The notes under the pieces were generated by a model. The model was not told where the DNA came from. It searched no databases and worked only from the letters and a program-made list of their open reading frames with translations. Shown piece by piece: positions 17,292 through 26,382 of a stretch of 64,000 nucleotides of DNA. Position numbers and translations under genes: made by a program. Every line of letters begins with the position of its first letter. Within the stretch, counting starts at the first letter, position 1. The stretch lies in NCBI RefSeq assembly GCF_900205965.1, contig NZ_OAOF01000007.1:62001-126000 (forward strand). Direction: 5' to 3'. This DNA is from Lacrimispora amygdalina (GTDB taxonomy: Bacteria > Bacillota > Clostridia > Lachnospirales > Lachnospiraceae).

Positions 17292-18818
17292 ATGAAATAT
17301 TTACTTGGAACAGATATCGGAACATCCGGGACAAAGACCATATTAATGGATACAAAAGGAAATCTTATCGCAAAGCATCTTGTGGAATATGATGTGCTGA
17401 CTCCAAAGGCTTTATGGGCAGAGCAATGGCCGCAGGTTTGGTGTGACGCTGCATTTTTGTCGATTCAGGAGACCGTAAAAAAATCAGGGGTAAAGAAGGA
17501 AGATATCAAAGGAATTGCCATCAGCGGTCTTTACGGAGGCTCCGGGATACCGTTAGATAAGGATATGAAGCCAGTGAGGCCATGTCTCATCTGGATGGAC
17601 AGAAGAGCTCAGGAAGAAACCGAATGGGTAAAAAGAACAGTCGGGGAAGAGAAGCTTCTGGAGATTACCCAGAACGGAGCAGATCCATATTATGGCTATA
17701 CCAAAATACTGTGGATAAAAAATCATGAGCCGGAAAACTGGAAGAAAACCGCTTTATTCCTGCCGCCCAATGATTATGTCATCTATAAACTTACAGGGGA
17801 AGTTGTAATTGATTACTCATCTGCAGGGAATATCGGCGGGATATTTGATATGAATGAGAGAAAATGGTCCAGGGAACTGATGGATCAAATGGGTATTCCA
17901 ATGAATATGATGCCTCAGAAAATCGTGGAATCCACAGACATCGTGGGAGGATTGACAGATGAAATGGCAGAAAAACTGGGACTTTTGCCAGGTATGCCGG
18001 TAATCGCAGGCGGAATTGACTGTGGAGCGGCTAATATAGGGTTGGGGATTCTGGACTCCGGAGTATTTGCGGCAGCCATTGGAACATCCATGTGTGCAGC
18101 TTTGATTTCAGATAGACCAGTAAAAGGAAAAGGATTGATTGTCTGGCCTTATCTTTATCATGCGAAGAAGCTTTCCTACAATTTTGCCGGCGGAAATACG
18201 GCCGGTGCCATTGTGAAATGGTTCCGTAATACCATCGGTGACAGAGAATATGAAATAGAGTCAGCAGGCGGAAAGAATGCTTATGACATTCTAAATGAAC
18301 AGGCAGCAGAGATACCGGCGGGAAGTGAGGGGCTGGTGGTATTGCCGTATTTCATGGGTGAGCGCAGTCCTGTATGGGACTCTGATGCGAAAGGTACGAT
18401 CATGGGACTGTCCCTTACTCACACAAAAGGGCATTTGTACCGGGCATTTTTAGAAGCCGTGGCTTATTCCCTAAGAGATGCCATGGAAGCTGCCGGTGAA
18501 GAGTTAGGGGAGTATATTCTGATTGCAGGAGGCGTGACTAAATCAGCTGTGTGGAGGCAGATTTTCGCGGATGTGACCGGCTATCCGGTGGTTTGTCCGA
18601 TTCATGATGCAGAAGCAAATATGGGAGATGTGATTCTGGCAGGAATCGGAACCGGAACACTTACATATGAAGAGGTGAAAAAATGGCAGGTCCTGGGTGA
18701 AAAAATTATGCCGGATGCAAAAAATCATGAAACATATACAAAGTATTTTAACATTTATAAATCAATGTACCGGAATCTGAAAGAGAACATGAAACAGCTG
18801 TCGGATTTGGAAGCTTAG
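17292..18818 (+). CDS. FGGY-family carbohydrate kinase (xylulokinase-like)
   Basis: A full-length FGGY kinase of 508 residues. The N-terminal phosphate loop is LGTDIGTSGTKTILMD, the catalytic Asp region is GGIDCGAANIG, and the C-terminal adenosine site is IAGGVTKSAVWRQI. It resembles xylulokinases and related pentulose or hexulose kinases. Upstream in-frame codons from 17238 overlap the SDR gene, but the ATG at 17292 has AAGGAG 5 bases upstream and begins the fold exactly, so I use it. With the dehydrogenase it likely converts a polyol to a ketose phosphate. The exact sugar is not determined. Confidence 0.9.
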   Translation: MKYLLGTDIGTSGTKTILMDTKGNLIAKHLVEYDVLTPKALWAEQWPQVWCDAAFLSIQETVKKSGVKKEDIKGIAISGLYGGSGIPLDKDMKPVRPCLIWMDRRAQEETEWVKRTVGEEKLLEITQNGADPYYGYTKILWIKNHEPENWKKTALFLPPNDYVIYKLTGEVVIDYSSAGNIGGIFDMNERKWSRELMDQMGIPMNMMPQKIVESTDIVGGLTDEMAEKLGLLPGMPVIAGGIDCGAANIGLGILDSGVFAAAIGTSMCAALISDRPVKGKGLIVWPYLYHAKKLSYNFAGGNTAGAIVKWFRNTIGDREYEIESAGGKNAYDILNEQAAEIPAGSEGLVVLPYFMGERSPVWDSDAKGTIMGLSLTHTKGHLYRAFLEAVAYSLRDAMEAAGEELGEYILIAGGVTKSAVWRQIFADVTGYPVVCPIHDAEANMGDVILAGIGTGTLTYEEVKKWQVLGEKIMPDAKNHETYTKYFNIYKSMYRNLKENMKQLSDLEA

Positions 18819-18835
18819 GGGGAAGGGCAAATTTT

Positions 18836-20188
18836 ATGGAGAAGGTTTCAGGAAAAGAAAAGTGGAAAAAAAGAGTTGGTTATGGAATCGGAGATTTGGG
18901 CTGCAATCTGGTTTTTAGTACGATGGCCTCTTATTTGATGATTTTTTATACAGATGTATTTGGGATTTCCGCAGCAGTAGCAGGAACTTTAATGCTTGTT
19001 ACTAAATTTATTGACGCGCTGACGGATACTGGTATGGGGGTCTTAGTGGATCGGACCCATACCAGATGGGGGCAGGGAAGACCGTATTTTGTTATTGGTG
19101 CCATTCCTTTTGCTGTATTTACTACATTAACTTTTACTGTCCCTGATTTTTCTATTAACGGAAAAATAGTCTGGGCGTATGTAACGTACTGTCTTCTTTG
19201 TACGGCTTATACAGTTGTGAATATTCCCTTAAATACGATTGTACCAAGACTGACTTCGGACATTCATGAAAGAAACTGCCTGGTATCCAGCCGTATGGTC
19301 TGCGCCATGATCGGAACAGCAATTATTATGACAATCACTGCGCCTATGGTGAGTTTTTGGGGAAGAGGTGATGCTGGAAAAGGATATTTGATTACCATGA
19401 CAATTTATGGTATTGCAGCCATGATTATTTTTTTCATTACATTTTTGAATACAAAAGAAGTTGTTCCGCCATCTGTTAAAAGAGAAAAATCTTCACTGAA
19501 ACAGGATTTAAAAGGTCTTACTGGCCAAAGTGTCCTATTCTTTCTGGTAAATTTTCTGTATTTTGCATTATATGTAGTTCGTAATACTACCGTTATTTAT
19601 TATTTCACCTATAATCTGCAAAAAACAGAATGGCTTACTTTTGTGGGAATATTCGGCATTTTGTCAGGACTTCCCATGCTCCTGGTATTACCATTATTAG
19701 AAAAAAAGCTTAAAAAGAAATATGTTATGTTTTTAAGTGCTGCAATTTATGCTATAGGAGATTTGCTGATTTACTTTGGGCAGAATTCAGCTGTTTTACT
19801 GGTTATAGGTTTAGCCGTTACCGGTTTGGGAATCTATGGTATCTTCGGAACCACATTTTCTATTCAACCGGACGTGATTGACTATTCAGAATATAAAAAG
19901 AACATGAGTGTTTCGGGACTCATTGCTGCATTTCAGGGATTTTTTGTAAAGGCCAGCATGGGTCTTGCCAGTGCAGTGATTGGATGGCTGTTAAATTTCG
20001 GTGGTTATGCTGCCAATGAAACACAGACCACAAAAGCTCTTAATTATATAGAAGCCAGCTTCATCTGGATCCCCATGGGACTTTGCATTTTGATTGTCAT
20101 TATTATGAGTTTTTATAAATTAGATGATGAACGTAAATACATGGATGTTGAATTAGAAAGACGGAGAAATATGATCAATACTAAATAA
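18836..20188 (+). CDS. GPH-family sugar:cation symporter
   Basis: A 450-residue membrane protein with about 12 helices and the glycoside-pentoside-hexuronide family hallmarks. These are GYGIGDLGCNLVF at the N-terminus, KFIDALTDTGMGVLVDRTHT with the conserved acidic residues, and RWGQGRPYF. It follows the kinase by 17 bases and is the likely uptake system for the operon's sugar or polyol, driven by Na+ or H+. AGGGGGAAGGG serves as ribosome binding site. No irregularities seen. Confidence 0.92.
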   Translation: MEKVSGKEKWKKRVGYGIGDLGCNLVFSTMASYLMIFYTDVFGISAAVAGTLMLVTKFIDALTDTGMGVLVDRTHTRWGQGRPYFVIGAIPFAVFTTLTFTVPDFSINGKIVWAYVTYCLLCTAYTVVNIPLNTIVPRLTSDIHERNCLVSSRMVCAMIGTAIIMTITAPMVSFWGRGDAGKGYLITMTIYGIAAMIIFFITFLNTKEVVPPSVKREKSSLKQDLKGLTGQSVLFFLVNFLYFALYVVRNTTVIYYFTYNLQKTEWLTFVGIFGILSGLPMLLVLPLLEKKLKKKYVMFLSAAIYAIGDLLIYFGQNSAVLLVIGLAVTGLGIYGIFGTTFSIQPDVIDYSEYKKNMSVSGLIAAFQGFFVKASMGLASAVIGWLLNFGGYAANETQTTKALNYIEASFIWIPMGLCILIVIIMSFYKLDDERKYMDVELERRRNMINTK

Positions 20189-20366
20189 AAATTAGTTCAA
20201 TTGCATGAATGTATTCTTGCACCACAGGCTATGTACCATGAACATCCTACAGGCGGTCAGGTAAGCGGGAATGCTGCTTTAGGAGCTTTTGCCGTATATC
20301 GTTCAATTTCTGCTCCCCTCAATGCGTGGAATCAGTCCTTCATATAATGAGGTTTTATGCCATTGG
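20189..20366. pseudogene. Intergenic remnants: unknown coding scrap plus a UvrA-like scrap
   Basis: The 297-base gap holds two scraps. On the plus strand, 20205-20316 reads in one frame as ECILAPQAMYHEHPTGGQVS and on to FAVYRSISAP. It looks protein-like, but I do not recognise it and it has no proper end. At 20318-20364, 47 bases match 13979-14025 of the UvrA-like pseudogene with two mismatches. Translated on the minus strand this gives WHKTSLYEGLIPRIE, the same segment as in that gene. The end of the gap holds the leader of the response-regulator fragment. Confidence 0.7.
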
Positions 20367-20485
20367 GGGGTACCGCCCTGGGTTTGTATGTATACTTGAT
20401 GCTACTATTGTAATATATTGCACCAATTGATGTTGCAGGGTATACTAGGGGGGGTACAATTGATATACGAGAGGAAAATTGAAAT

Positions 20486-20850
20486 ATGAAGATATTATTG
20501 GTGGAAGATGACAAGGAAATCAGTGAAATGCTAATTGATTTTCTCCAGATGGAAGGCTTTGAAGTTCAGGGCTCATTTGACGGAGAAGAAGCGGTAAAGA
20601 CATTTTTCAGCGGTACCTATGATCTGGTTATATTAGATCTGATGCTGCCCATAATCAGCGGGCTGGAGGTCATGAAACGAATTAGAAAGGAAAGTGTGGT
20701 TCCTATTATAATTCTGTCTGCTAAGGATACCGAATCGGACAAGATTTTTGGATTGGGACTGGGAGCAGATGATTATATTACAAAACCATTTTCACTTACA
20801 GAGGTGCTTGCGAGAGTGAAGGCAAATCTGCGGCGCAGCATCCAGTATTC
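20486..20850 (+). pseudogene. OmpR-type response regulator, receiver domain only
   Basis: A normal receiver domain from an ATG with GAGAGGAAA upstream. MKILLVEDDKEISEML carries the acidic pair, the phosphorylated Asp is in LVILDLMLP (about residue 53), and the conserved Lys is in DDYITKPFS. At ARVKANLRR, where the linker to the DNA-binding domain should start, homology ends. The frame runs on into sequence belonging to an ABC permease and stops at 20920. The DNA-binding domain and, presumably, the histidine kinase gene are missing. The product could at most be a lone receiver. Confidence 0.85.
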
Positions 20851-21459
20851 TTTTTTGCAATGTGCTATTACATTCCGATTGATGCTGAACTGGGGATTTC
20901 AGAATCTGTTCCGGAGATAGAAAATATGCAGGTGCAAATAGATTTGCTTACCAATATCGTATTTTTGGTTATTACTTCCTCTATGCTGTCTTCTTTTATT
21001 ATCAAAGCGTATAAAAATAAAACTCAGAGCCTTATGTTTTGCTATCCTATTTCAAGAAAAAAAATAATACTGTCTCAGATGATGGCAGTATGGATCTTCT
21101 GTGCGGCGGCTCTTTTCCTGGGAAAACTGTTTATTTGTCTGCTCCTGGTATTGTCCTCGGGGGTAGGGACCTCCTTACCGTTGGGCTATGATCTGCTAAG
21201 CGCGAATTTTTATTTACAGATCATTTTAAAGACGGTACTTACTGTGACTCTGGCATTTATCCCTTTATATATAGGAAAATTAATGAAGTCATCGAGAGCA
21301 GTTATTATCACTTCATTTTTATTGTTTTCAGTTATGAATGGGAACATAGGAGACCTGACTTTAAGGGCAAATACAATTCTTCCGGTATTTTTATTTGGTG
21401 TTTCCCTGATTTGCGGATTCCTTACTATGCATAACGTTGAAAAAGAAGATGTAAATTAA
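20848..21459 (+). pseudogene. ABC-2-type permease, 3' half only
   Basis: A frame overlapping the response-regulator tail encodes about 200 residues with four or five hydrophobic segments, ending ENVEKEDVN-like at 21459 with a normal stop. YYIPIDAELGISESVPEIEN near its start and YKNKTQSLMFCYPISRKK-type loops are typical of the C-terminal half of ABC permeases of the bacitracin/lantibiotic type, often encoded beside OmpR-type two-component systems. The open frame can be read upstream only to the junction near 20848. The first half of the permease and its ATPase gene are missing. No ribosome binding site supports a start at the internal ATG 20860. Confidence 0.75.
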
Positions 21460-21530
21460 GTTTAGTAGTTTCACAGCAGCCAACCAGTTTTTTTGGCTGG
21501 CTGCCATCTGCTATATTACACAGGCGGTGG

Positions 21531-22253
21531 TTAAAATAATTTTTGACCATTTAAAATATTAATACTAAATTCTTTCGCTTTCGCCGTTTGTTTAAACGGA
21601 TTTATTTTTTCTACTATGCCCTCACGCTTAAAAAGTGAGCCAGTATTTTTGAACCAGAATGTTTTATTCGCTTTCACGCATTGTTCACGGATATTAAGAA
21701 CCCACTCATAGTCACATTCACGAGCTTCCCGCCCGGATTCACCACCAACGGTCACATGCTCCACTCCGTGAAGATATGGCATTAGATCTATCGGTTCTAA
21801 AAGCGGAGCACATGCGATAAAGCGCCGCTTTATCGGATAGGACAAAAATAACGGAAGCCGGTAATCAGCTAATTCCTGATTTTCCACAGTACAACCGATA
21901 TTCACATTGTCATACCCTGTGCCCCAATCAGATGGAAGAGATACAGGGAAACGGTCAATCCGCTTTGTCAAAATTAAAAATTCTATATCAGTTCTTACTT
22001 TGATGAAAGCCCAAACAGCTTTACGCCATTCATCTGCTTCTGGAAGAAAAAAATCAGTTGCAAAACAGGTTGCAAGGATTTTATTCCCTTTGATGTTATA
22101 TTCTCCTTTCGCATTTCTTCTTATGGGCCAATCGAATTCATCTGTTTTTTGTATGGTATTTTGACCATAGCGTTTCCCATATGGTCCGTAAAAATAACAA
22201 TTTGTACAACCATCACTTGCTTTATAACAACCTGTCCACGGCTCCCAATTCAT
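21531..22253 (-). CDS. DUF5131 (Gp37/Gp68-like) three-cysteine protein
   Basis: A 240-residue protein of the DUF5131 family, known from phage Gp37/Gp68 and many chromosomes. The N-terminus MNWEPWTGCYKASDGCTNCY has a C-x6-C-x2-C cluster reminiscent of radical-SAM-like iron-sulfur sites. Other conserved parts are ILATCFATDFFLPEAD, FLILTKRIDRFP and the C-terminal TVGGESGREAR with a following WVLNIREQC. It is full length and stands alone. Its biochemical role is not established, and I see no three-Cys-motif partner gene beside it. The start is set by the conserved N-terminus and an AGAGGAAG upstream. Confidence 0.85.
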   Translation of the reverse strand: MNWEPWTGCYKASDGCTNCYFYGPYGKRYGQNTIQKTDEFDWPIRRNAKGEYNIKGNKILATCFATDFFLPEADEWRKAVWAFIKVRTDIEFLILTKRIDRFPVSLPSDWGTGYDNVNIGCTVENQELADYRLPLFLSYPIKRRFIACAPLLEPIDLMPYLHGVEHVTVGGESGREARECDYEWVLNIREQCVKANKTFWFKNTGSLFKREGIVEKINPFKQTAKAKEFSINILNGQKLF

Positions 22254-22476
22254 AAGCTTCCTCTTTTACCCCTCTTTGAAATTCATATTTTCTTGGTAGT
22301 GTACCTAATTCAACATAGTTATAAATCTGTTTTTGATTATAGCATAATTGACAAGTAGAAACAATGAGACGGCTTGCATTTCACCGTTGGATAAGCCCCG
22401 GCATATAATGGTTATACGCCTGAATAAGATCAAAACCGGCGCAATTGATACAATATTAGGAAAGGTGGTCACAAGT

Positions 22477-22701
22477 ATGGATAATTTAGCTGATAAGATC
22501 AGAAAAGAGATTGAGGCAAAAAGAGACCTGATTGCCCAAGCAGAAGCTATGCATGCTGATCCTGAAAAACAGAAACAGACAGAGGAGCTTGTACTGGGGA
22601 TATTGAAGGAACAATTGTCAAAAATGAAGGAATACCAGCAAGCTCTGGAATCTGTGTTAACTTCATCAGAGAAACAGACCAAAGAGGAGCAGGACTCCTG
22701 A
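22477..22701 (+). CDS. Small charged helical protein, unknown
   Basis: From the ATG at 22477, preceded by AAAGGTGG 8-9 bases upstream, a 74-residue protein rich in Glu, Lys, Gln and Ala is predicted, with heptad-like spacing (ADKIRKEIEAKRDLIAQAEA, then KEQLSKMKEYQQALESVL). It is probably an all-helical coiled-coil protein. The frame is open upstream to 22348, but no good start is supported there. I do not recognise a family. A strong terminator follows at 22753. It stands alone on its strand. Confidence 0.55.
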   Translation: MDNLADKIRKEIEAKRDLIAQAEAMHADPEKQKQTEELVLGILKEQLSKMKEYQQALESVLTSSEKQTKEEQDS

Positions 22702-22752
22702 TCATGGACAAAGGTTTCTGTTATCCAACACTTCAATATAACATGTGACAAT

Positions 22753-22787
22753 AAAAATCCTCCTTCTGTTATAGGGGGAGGATTTTT
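22753..22787. terminator. Bidirectional terminator
   Basis: An 11-bp perfect stem (22753-22763 with 22777-22787) with A and T runs at its feet. It ends the small plus-strand gene, and from the other side the deacetylase remnant. Confidence 0.85.
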
Positions 22788-23100
22788 AGTTATGAGGGAC
22801 TTTCACGGTAGCCATTCCCTCTTTTATCATTTTTCCAATACTATGATTATGTGCCCTGCGTATTACTTCCTGTTACTTCCATTAATTTTTCCTGCAGCAT
22901 ATTCAGATCATTTGCTATAAATTCTTCATAGTGCTCCTGAGTCTCATTTGCTATTTGACCGCATCCATAACGTATTTTTGAAATTTTATGCAAACCATAG
23001 GAGTGGTTTTGCATTTCAATCAGTCCGGATTCCTGCATTTCTTTTACTTCATCCCATGTAACATGAGAATATCCAATATTTTCATCCGTTACCTTCGAAA
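22786..23100 (-). pseudogene. Polysaccharide deacetylase remnant (5' truncated, internal deletion)
   Basis: Reading the minus strand from about 23085, ENIGYSHVTWDEVKEMQESG is followed by GLIEMQNHSYGLHK. This is the NodB-fold segment of peptidoglycan/polysaccharide deacetylases that carries the metal-binding HSYG (HTYGH-type) motif. It continues to KLMEVTGSN, after which the family should have a YPFG-type motif. Instead the frame breaks near 22850, and a second frame gives RRAHNHSIGKMIKEGM, which looks like the enzyme's C-terminus. The N-terminal catalytic TFDDG-containing part is absent and an in-frame stop lies upstream. The piece is not functional. Confidence 0.7.
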
Positions 23101-23233
23101 ACTAATCCACACTTTTTCCAATGATAGATAGAACTATTTTCATATTGTATTCTTTTAACAGTTTAGTATTATTTATTATTTGTACAATCGGGGTATATTA
23201 AAGTTTAAGCATAATTGAAAGGAGAATTTATCT

Positions 23234-23581
23234 ATGAATAAGTTTATTTTTAGTGATTATTTTCATATGCCCCAGGGAAAGATCGCTAAACGGATGATCT
23301 TTAAAAGTGATAATGTAATTGCTTTTGTACTGAACATTGCAAAAGGGGAAATACTGCCAGGACACACACATCTGGAATCTACCCTTCTACTGCAGGTCAT
23401 GGAAGGGGAAGCCAGAGTGGTAACGGATGGCAATGAAACTCTGCTGCATGTGGGGGAGTTAATGCAGGTTGACGGGAAGGAAAGCCTGCAGGTTATAAAT
23501 AGCGGCGAAAATGTCTTGCGCCTTTATGTCACAATTTCGCCAATGGGTACCGAGGCATTTGCAAAAGATGCTGATGTTTAA
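23234..23581 (+). CDS. Cupin-domain protein
   Basis: A 115-residue single-domain cupin. Motif 1 is around GEILPGHTHLESTLLLQVMEG, with two metal-binding His and a Glu, and motif 2 is around VGELMQVDGKESLQVINSG. Small cupins of this type bind a metal or small ligand. The function is not specified by sequence. A GAAAGGAG site lies 10-13 bases before the ATG. It is transcribed alone, ending at the hairpin at 23600-23648. Confidence 0.85.
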   Translation: MNKFIFSDYFHMPQGKIAKRMIFKSDNVIAFVLNIAKGEILPGHTHLESTLLLQVMEGEARVVTDGNETLLHVGELMQVDGKESLQVINSGENVLRLYVTISPMGTEAFAKDADV

Positions 23582-23599
23582 TGTTATTAAAAGAGGTTA

Positions 23600-23648
23600 C
23601 AAAAACCAGGGGCATTGAGATTATAAATCCCGATCCCTCTGGTTTTTT
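23600..23648. terminator. Terminator between cupin and alpha/beta hydrolase genes
   Basis: AAAACCAGG (23601-23610) pairs with CCTCTGGTTTTTT (23636-23648) around a longer loop containing further GGG/CCC pairing. The T run supports termination of the cupin gene, and the A run serves the opposite strand. Confidence 0.6.
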
Positions 23649-23661
23649 ATAAATTAAATTT

Positions 23662-24819
23662 TCATGGGATCTGATCAATCCAGTTAAGCATTACATCTGC
23701 CGCCAGTCCCAGATTCCCAATCTGGCAATGAGTATCGGCTGATTCCTCCGGAGTAAACATACGCGCGGTAAGAGAGCGTACTTTTGTCAATGTTAAAATC
23801 TGATCTGTAAACTGTTTGATCGGGACATAATGATCATTCTGTCCGGCAAGAAGAAGTACATCCTGTGTTATCAGAGGTGAAAAGGTCTCAGTTTTATAAG
23901 AAAGTGTTTTATGGAAAAATTCATAAGGAGACTTACTTCCGGTTATATGCATTCCCTGCATAATACCCCATTGTAACATTAAATTCTGTTCTGCCAGCTT
24001 TTTAAGTTCAGTGTTGATCTCTTCCATTTTTTCATGTACCATCAAGTCTTTGAAGGTATCTCTGTAAACAGGGTTGATTTGATGAGTCAATACATCGAAA
24101 AAGTCCGTTAATATATCATATGCAATCACTTTTTTCACTCTTTTTTCATACGCTGCAGCCCTTAAAGATAAATAGCCGCCAAGTGATATACCGATCAATG
24201 TGACATCATTCAAACGGAAATAATCAAGAATTGATTTTACAGGTTTTTCCCATTCATGTGTCATTGGTAAATTATAATCTTCCAAAGCACTGCCCTGACC
24301 TGGCCCGTCAAAACAGATAACATCATATCCGGCATCTTTTAAAATCATAGTCATCAGAAAAAACTCTTCAATATAGCTGTCGAAACCGCCGAAAAAAACA
24401 ATGGTGCTTTTCGGATTTTCAGGTGATATACGGTAAGCTGAGAGATAACCATTCTGATAAGGAATCATAGAGTGCTGGTTTTCCTGGATTCCATAAAAAT
24501 CACAGGTAAGAGATATAAAACGTTTGCGTAGCTTTTGTTTGTCCGGATTAGAATCAGGCATATAAAACTCAGCACCACGGAAATAATAGGCCGCTTTTAA
24601 CTTTTCGTTTTTTTTGAGAGAAATTTCCCCAAGCTCAATAAACGATTTAATTAGGTCACTATAAGAATGAATTGCATTACAGGTATTTTGCATTTCAGCC
24701 AGCATAGATTTATCATTTGTCCAATTGTAAAATCGGTTCATTTGAAAATTGACGCTTGGGTCTTTATGCAAATGATAAAGTCCTACCGGAAAATCGCTTG
24801 TTGTCCATTTTTTTGTCAT
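23662..24819 (-). CDS. Alpha/beta hydrolase
   Basis: A 385-residue hydrolase with an N-terminal helical cap region (about residues 1-120) and a canonical alpha/beta core. The oxyanion region is VFFGGFDSY, then VICFDGPGQGSAL. The nucleophile Ser212 is in GISLGGY, the acid is probably the Asp in LAGQNDHYVPI, and the His is in the C-terminal SADTHCQIG. Homologues are esterases or peptidase-like hydrolases of unclear substrate. It is divergent from a TetR gene 150 bases away, which may control it. AAAGGAG precedes the ATG. Confidence 0.85.
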   Translation of the reverse strand: MTKKWTTSDFPVGLYHLHKDPSVNFQMNRFYNWTNDKSMLAEMQNTCNAIHSYSDLIKSFIELGEISLKKNEKLKAAYYFRGAEFYMPDSNPDKQKLRKRFISLTCDFYGIQENQHSMIPYQNGYLSAYRISPENPKSTIVFFGGFDSYIEEFFLMTMILKDAGYDVICFDGPGQGSALEDYNLPMTHEWEKPVKSILDYFRLNDVTLIGISLGGYLSLRAAAYEKRVKKVIAYDILTDFFDVLTHQINPVYRDTFKDLMVHEKMEEINTELKKLAEQNLMLQWGIMQGMHITGSKSPYEFFHKTLSYKTETFSPLITQDVLLLAGQNDHYVPIKQFTDQILTLTKVRSLTARMFTPEESADTHCQIGNLGLAADVMLNWIDQIP

Positions 24820-24969
24820 ATTGAAAACTCCTTTCTTGTTTTAACAATTAGTAGTATAATAGAGCCGAATTTCATGTTCAATGATGGATAAAATAGATTT
24901 CGGGGTTTATGCAACGAAGCTGCTTTAATTGTTGATTATGTGGGAAATAATAGAAAGGTGGGGGTAAAA

Positions 24970-25548
24970 ATGTCTAATGAAAATGATTTACGGATTATAA
25001 AAACTCGCAGGCTGATAAGGGATGCGTTCATAGAATTGCTGGAAATAAAGGGTTTTAACGGAATAACAATAAATAATATTGCAGACAGGGCAATGATAAA
25101 CCGATCAACCTTTTACCTTCATTATACCGATAAATATGATCTATTGCAGCAAACAATGGAGGAAGCTTTGAAAAATATATTGCAGCTGGTGACTCCTGAG
25201 ATGCATATTATTGAGGGGAAACTAGAATATGACAGCTTTGTACAAAATATAACCTCAATTCTCAAGATAATTGAACGTGATGCTACGCTTTATAAAATAA
25301 TATTAAATAATAAAGAAATGTCAGGAATAAGCGAAAAATTTGAGAATGCATTGATTGAAAAGCTTGACATTTGTTTTCCAGATCATATTTTAATTTCGAA
25401 AGATTTATTTTTAGAAATGATCACTTCGCTGTATATGTCAGCCATAAAATGGTGGCTGAATAATGATATGAAATACTCACCAAATTTTATGGCAGAGCAG
25501 TTAGTTAAATTATTGGTGGCTGGACCAACGAAGTCTATCGGGATTTAA
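24970..25548 (+). CDS. TetR/AcrR-family regulator
   Basis: A 192-residue regulator with a typical N-terminal helix-turn-helix (GITINNIADRAMINRSTFYL, residues about 33-52, then HYTDKYDLL) and a C-terminal ligand domain like those of the YsiA/TetR_C_8 group. I start it at the ATG at 24970, just after a GGTGGGGG ribosome binding site, rather than at an earlier in-frame codon. It sits between a divergent alpha/beta hydrolase gene and, 52 bases downstream, a rifampin ADP-ribosyltransferase fusion gene, either of which may be its target. Confidence 0.88.
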   Translation: MSNENDLRIIKTRRLIRDAFIELLEIKGFNGITINNIADRAMINRSTFYLHYTDKYDLLQQTMEEALKNILQLVTPEMHIIEGKLEYDSFVQNITSILKIIERDATLYKIILNNKEMSGISEKFENALIEKLDICFPDHILISKDLFLEMITSLYMSAIKWWLNNDMKYSPNFMAEQLVKLLVAGPTKSIGI

Positions 25549-25600
25549 AGTGTGTTTAACCATTCTGTGCGTATTTTTATTAATTTGGAGGTAGGATTAA

Positions 25601-26350
25601 ATGAATATAAAATTTGATTCCAATAACAATATTATTAAACTCTGTATGATGGGGATGAGTTTAGAAGATAGTGGTGATGCAGATGATGCAAAAGCAATAT
25701 TTCAGAAAGCATGGATTGAAGCAGCTGATGATTATGAAAAGTTTATTGCAGCTTATCATTACTCTCGTCAACAAAAGGATATTACAGACAAATTGAAGTG
25801 GCTGAAAATATCCTTACAGTGTGTGCAAAATATAGATGATGATAATGTAAAGAGTGCATACTCAACATTATGCGCAAACATTTCCGAATGCTATGAGGAG
25901 CTGCATGACTCTGAAAATGCAAACAGATATTATGAATTATCTGAATTATATAAAGGAAATATTTCTGATAAAGGGCCGTTTTATCATGGTACGAAAGCAG
26001 ATTTAAAGGTTGGTGATTTACTGACAGCGGGTGGGATTTCAAATTACAAACCTGAACTTCAAATGAATCACATTTATTTTACGGCCAATATCAATGGTGC
26101 GGGGCTCGCAGCATCATTAGCAAAAGGAGAAGGAAGAGAACGCGTTTATATTATAGAACCAACTGGTGAATATGAAAACGATCCCAATGTTACTGACAAA
26201 AAATTCCCGGGTAATTTAACACGTTCATACCGTTCGAAAGAACCTTTAAGAATTATTGGTGAGGAAACAGATTGGAACAAGCTGACAACTGCGCAATTAA
26301 ATAAATGGCAGGAAAATTTAGCAAAAAACAAAGGCGAAATAATTAATTGA
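25601..26350 (+). CDS. arr: TPR-like / rifampin ADP-ribosyltransferase (Arr) fusion
   Basis: A 249-residue protein in two parts. Residues 1-115 are helical with TPR-like spacing (AKAIFQKAWIEAADDYEKF, then CANISECYEELHDSENANRY). Residues 126-245 match Arr, which inactivates rifamycins by ADP-ribosylation with NAD+. Evidence for Arr is FYHGTKADLKVGD with His129, NHIYFTANINGAGLAASLAKG, VYIIEPTGEYENDPN and NLTRSYRSKEPLRI. Typical Arr enzymes are about 140 residues, so the N-terminal module is an addition. It is preceded by a GGAGG site and followed by a strong terminator. Confidence 0.87.
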   Translation: MNIKFDSNNNIIKLCMMGMSLEDSGDADDAKAIFQKAWIEAADDYEKFIAAYHYSRQQKDITDKLKWLKISLQCVQNIDDDNVKSAYSTLCANISECYEELHDSENANRYYELSELYKGNISDKGPFYHGTKADLKVGDLLTAGGISNYKPELQMNHIYFTANINGAGLAASLAKGEGRERVYIIEPTGEYENDPNVTDKKFPGNLTRSYRSKEPLRIIGEETDWNKLTTAQLNKWQENLAKNKGEIIN

Positions 26351-26382
26351 GCATAACTTAATAAATCAGTTCTGCCGGAGTG

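Noticed and set aside
21531..22253. DUF5131 gene as evidence for a prophage
   Set aside because: The family occurs in phages, but there is no terminase, capsid, integrase or lysis gene nearby.
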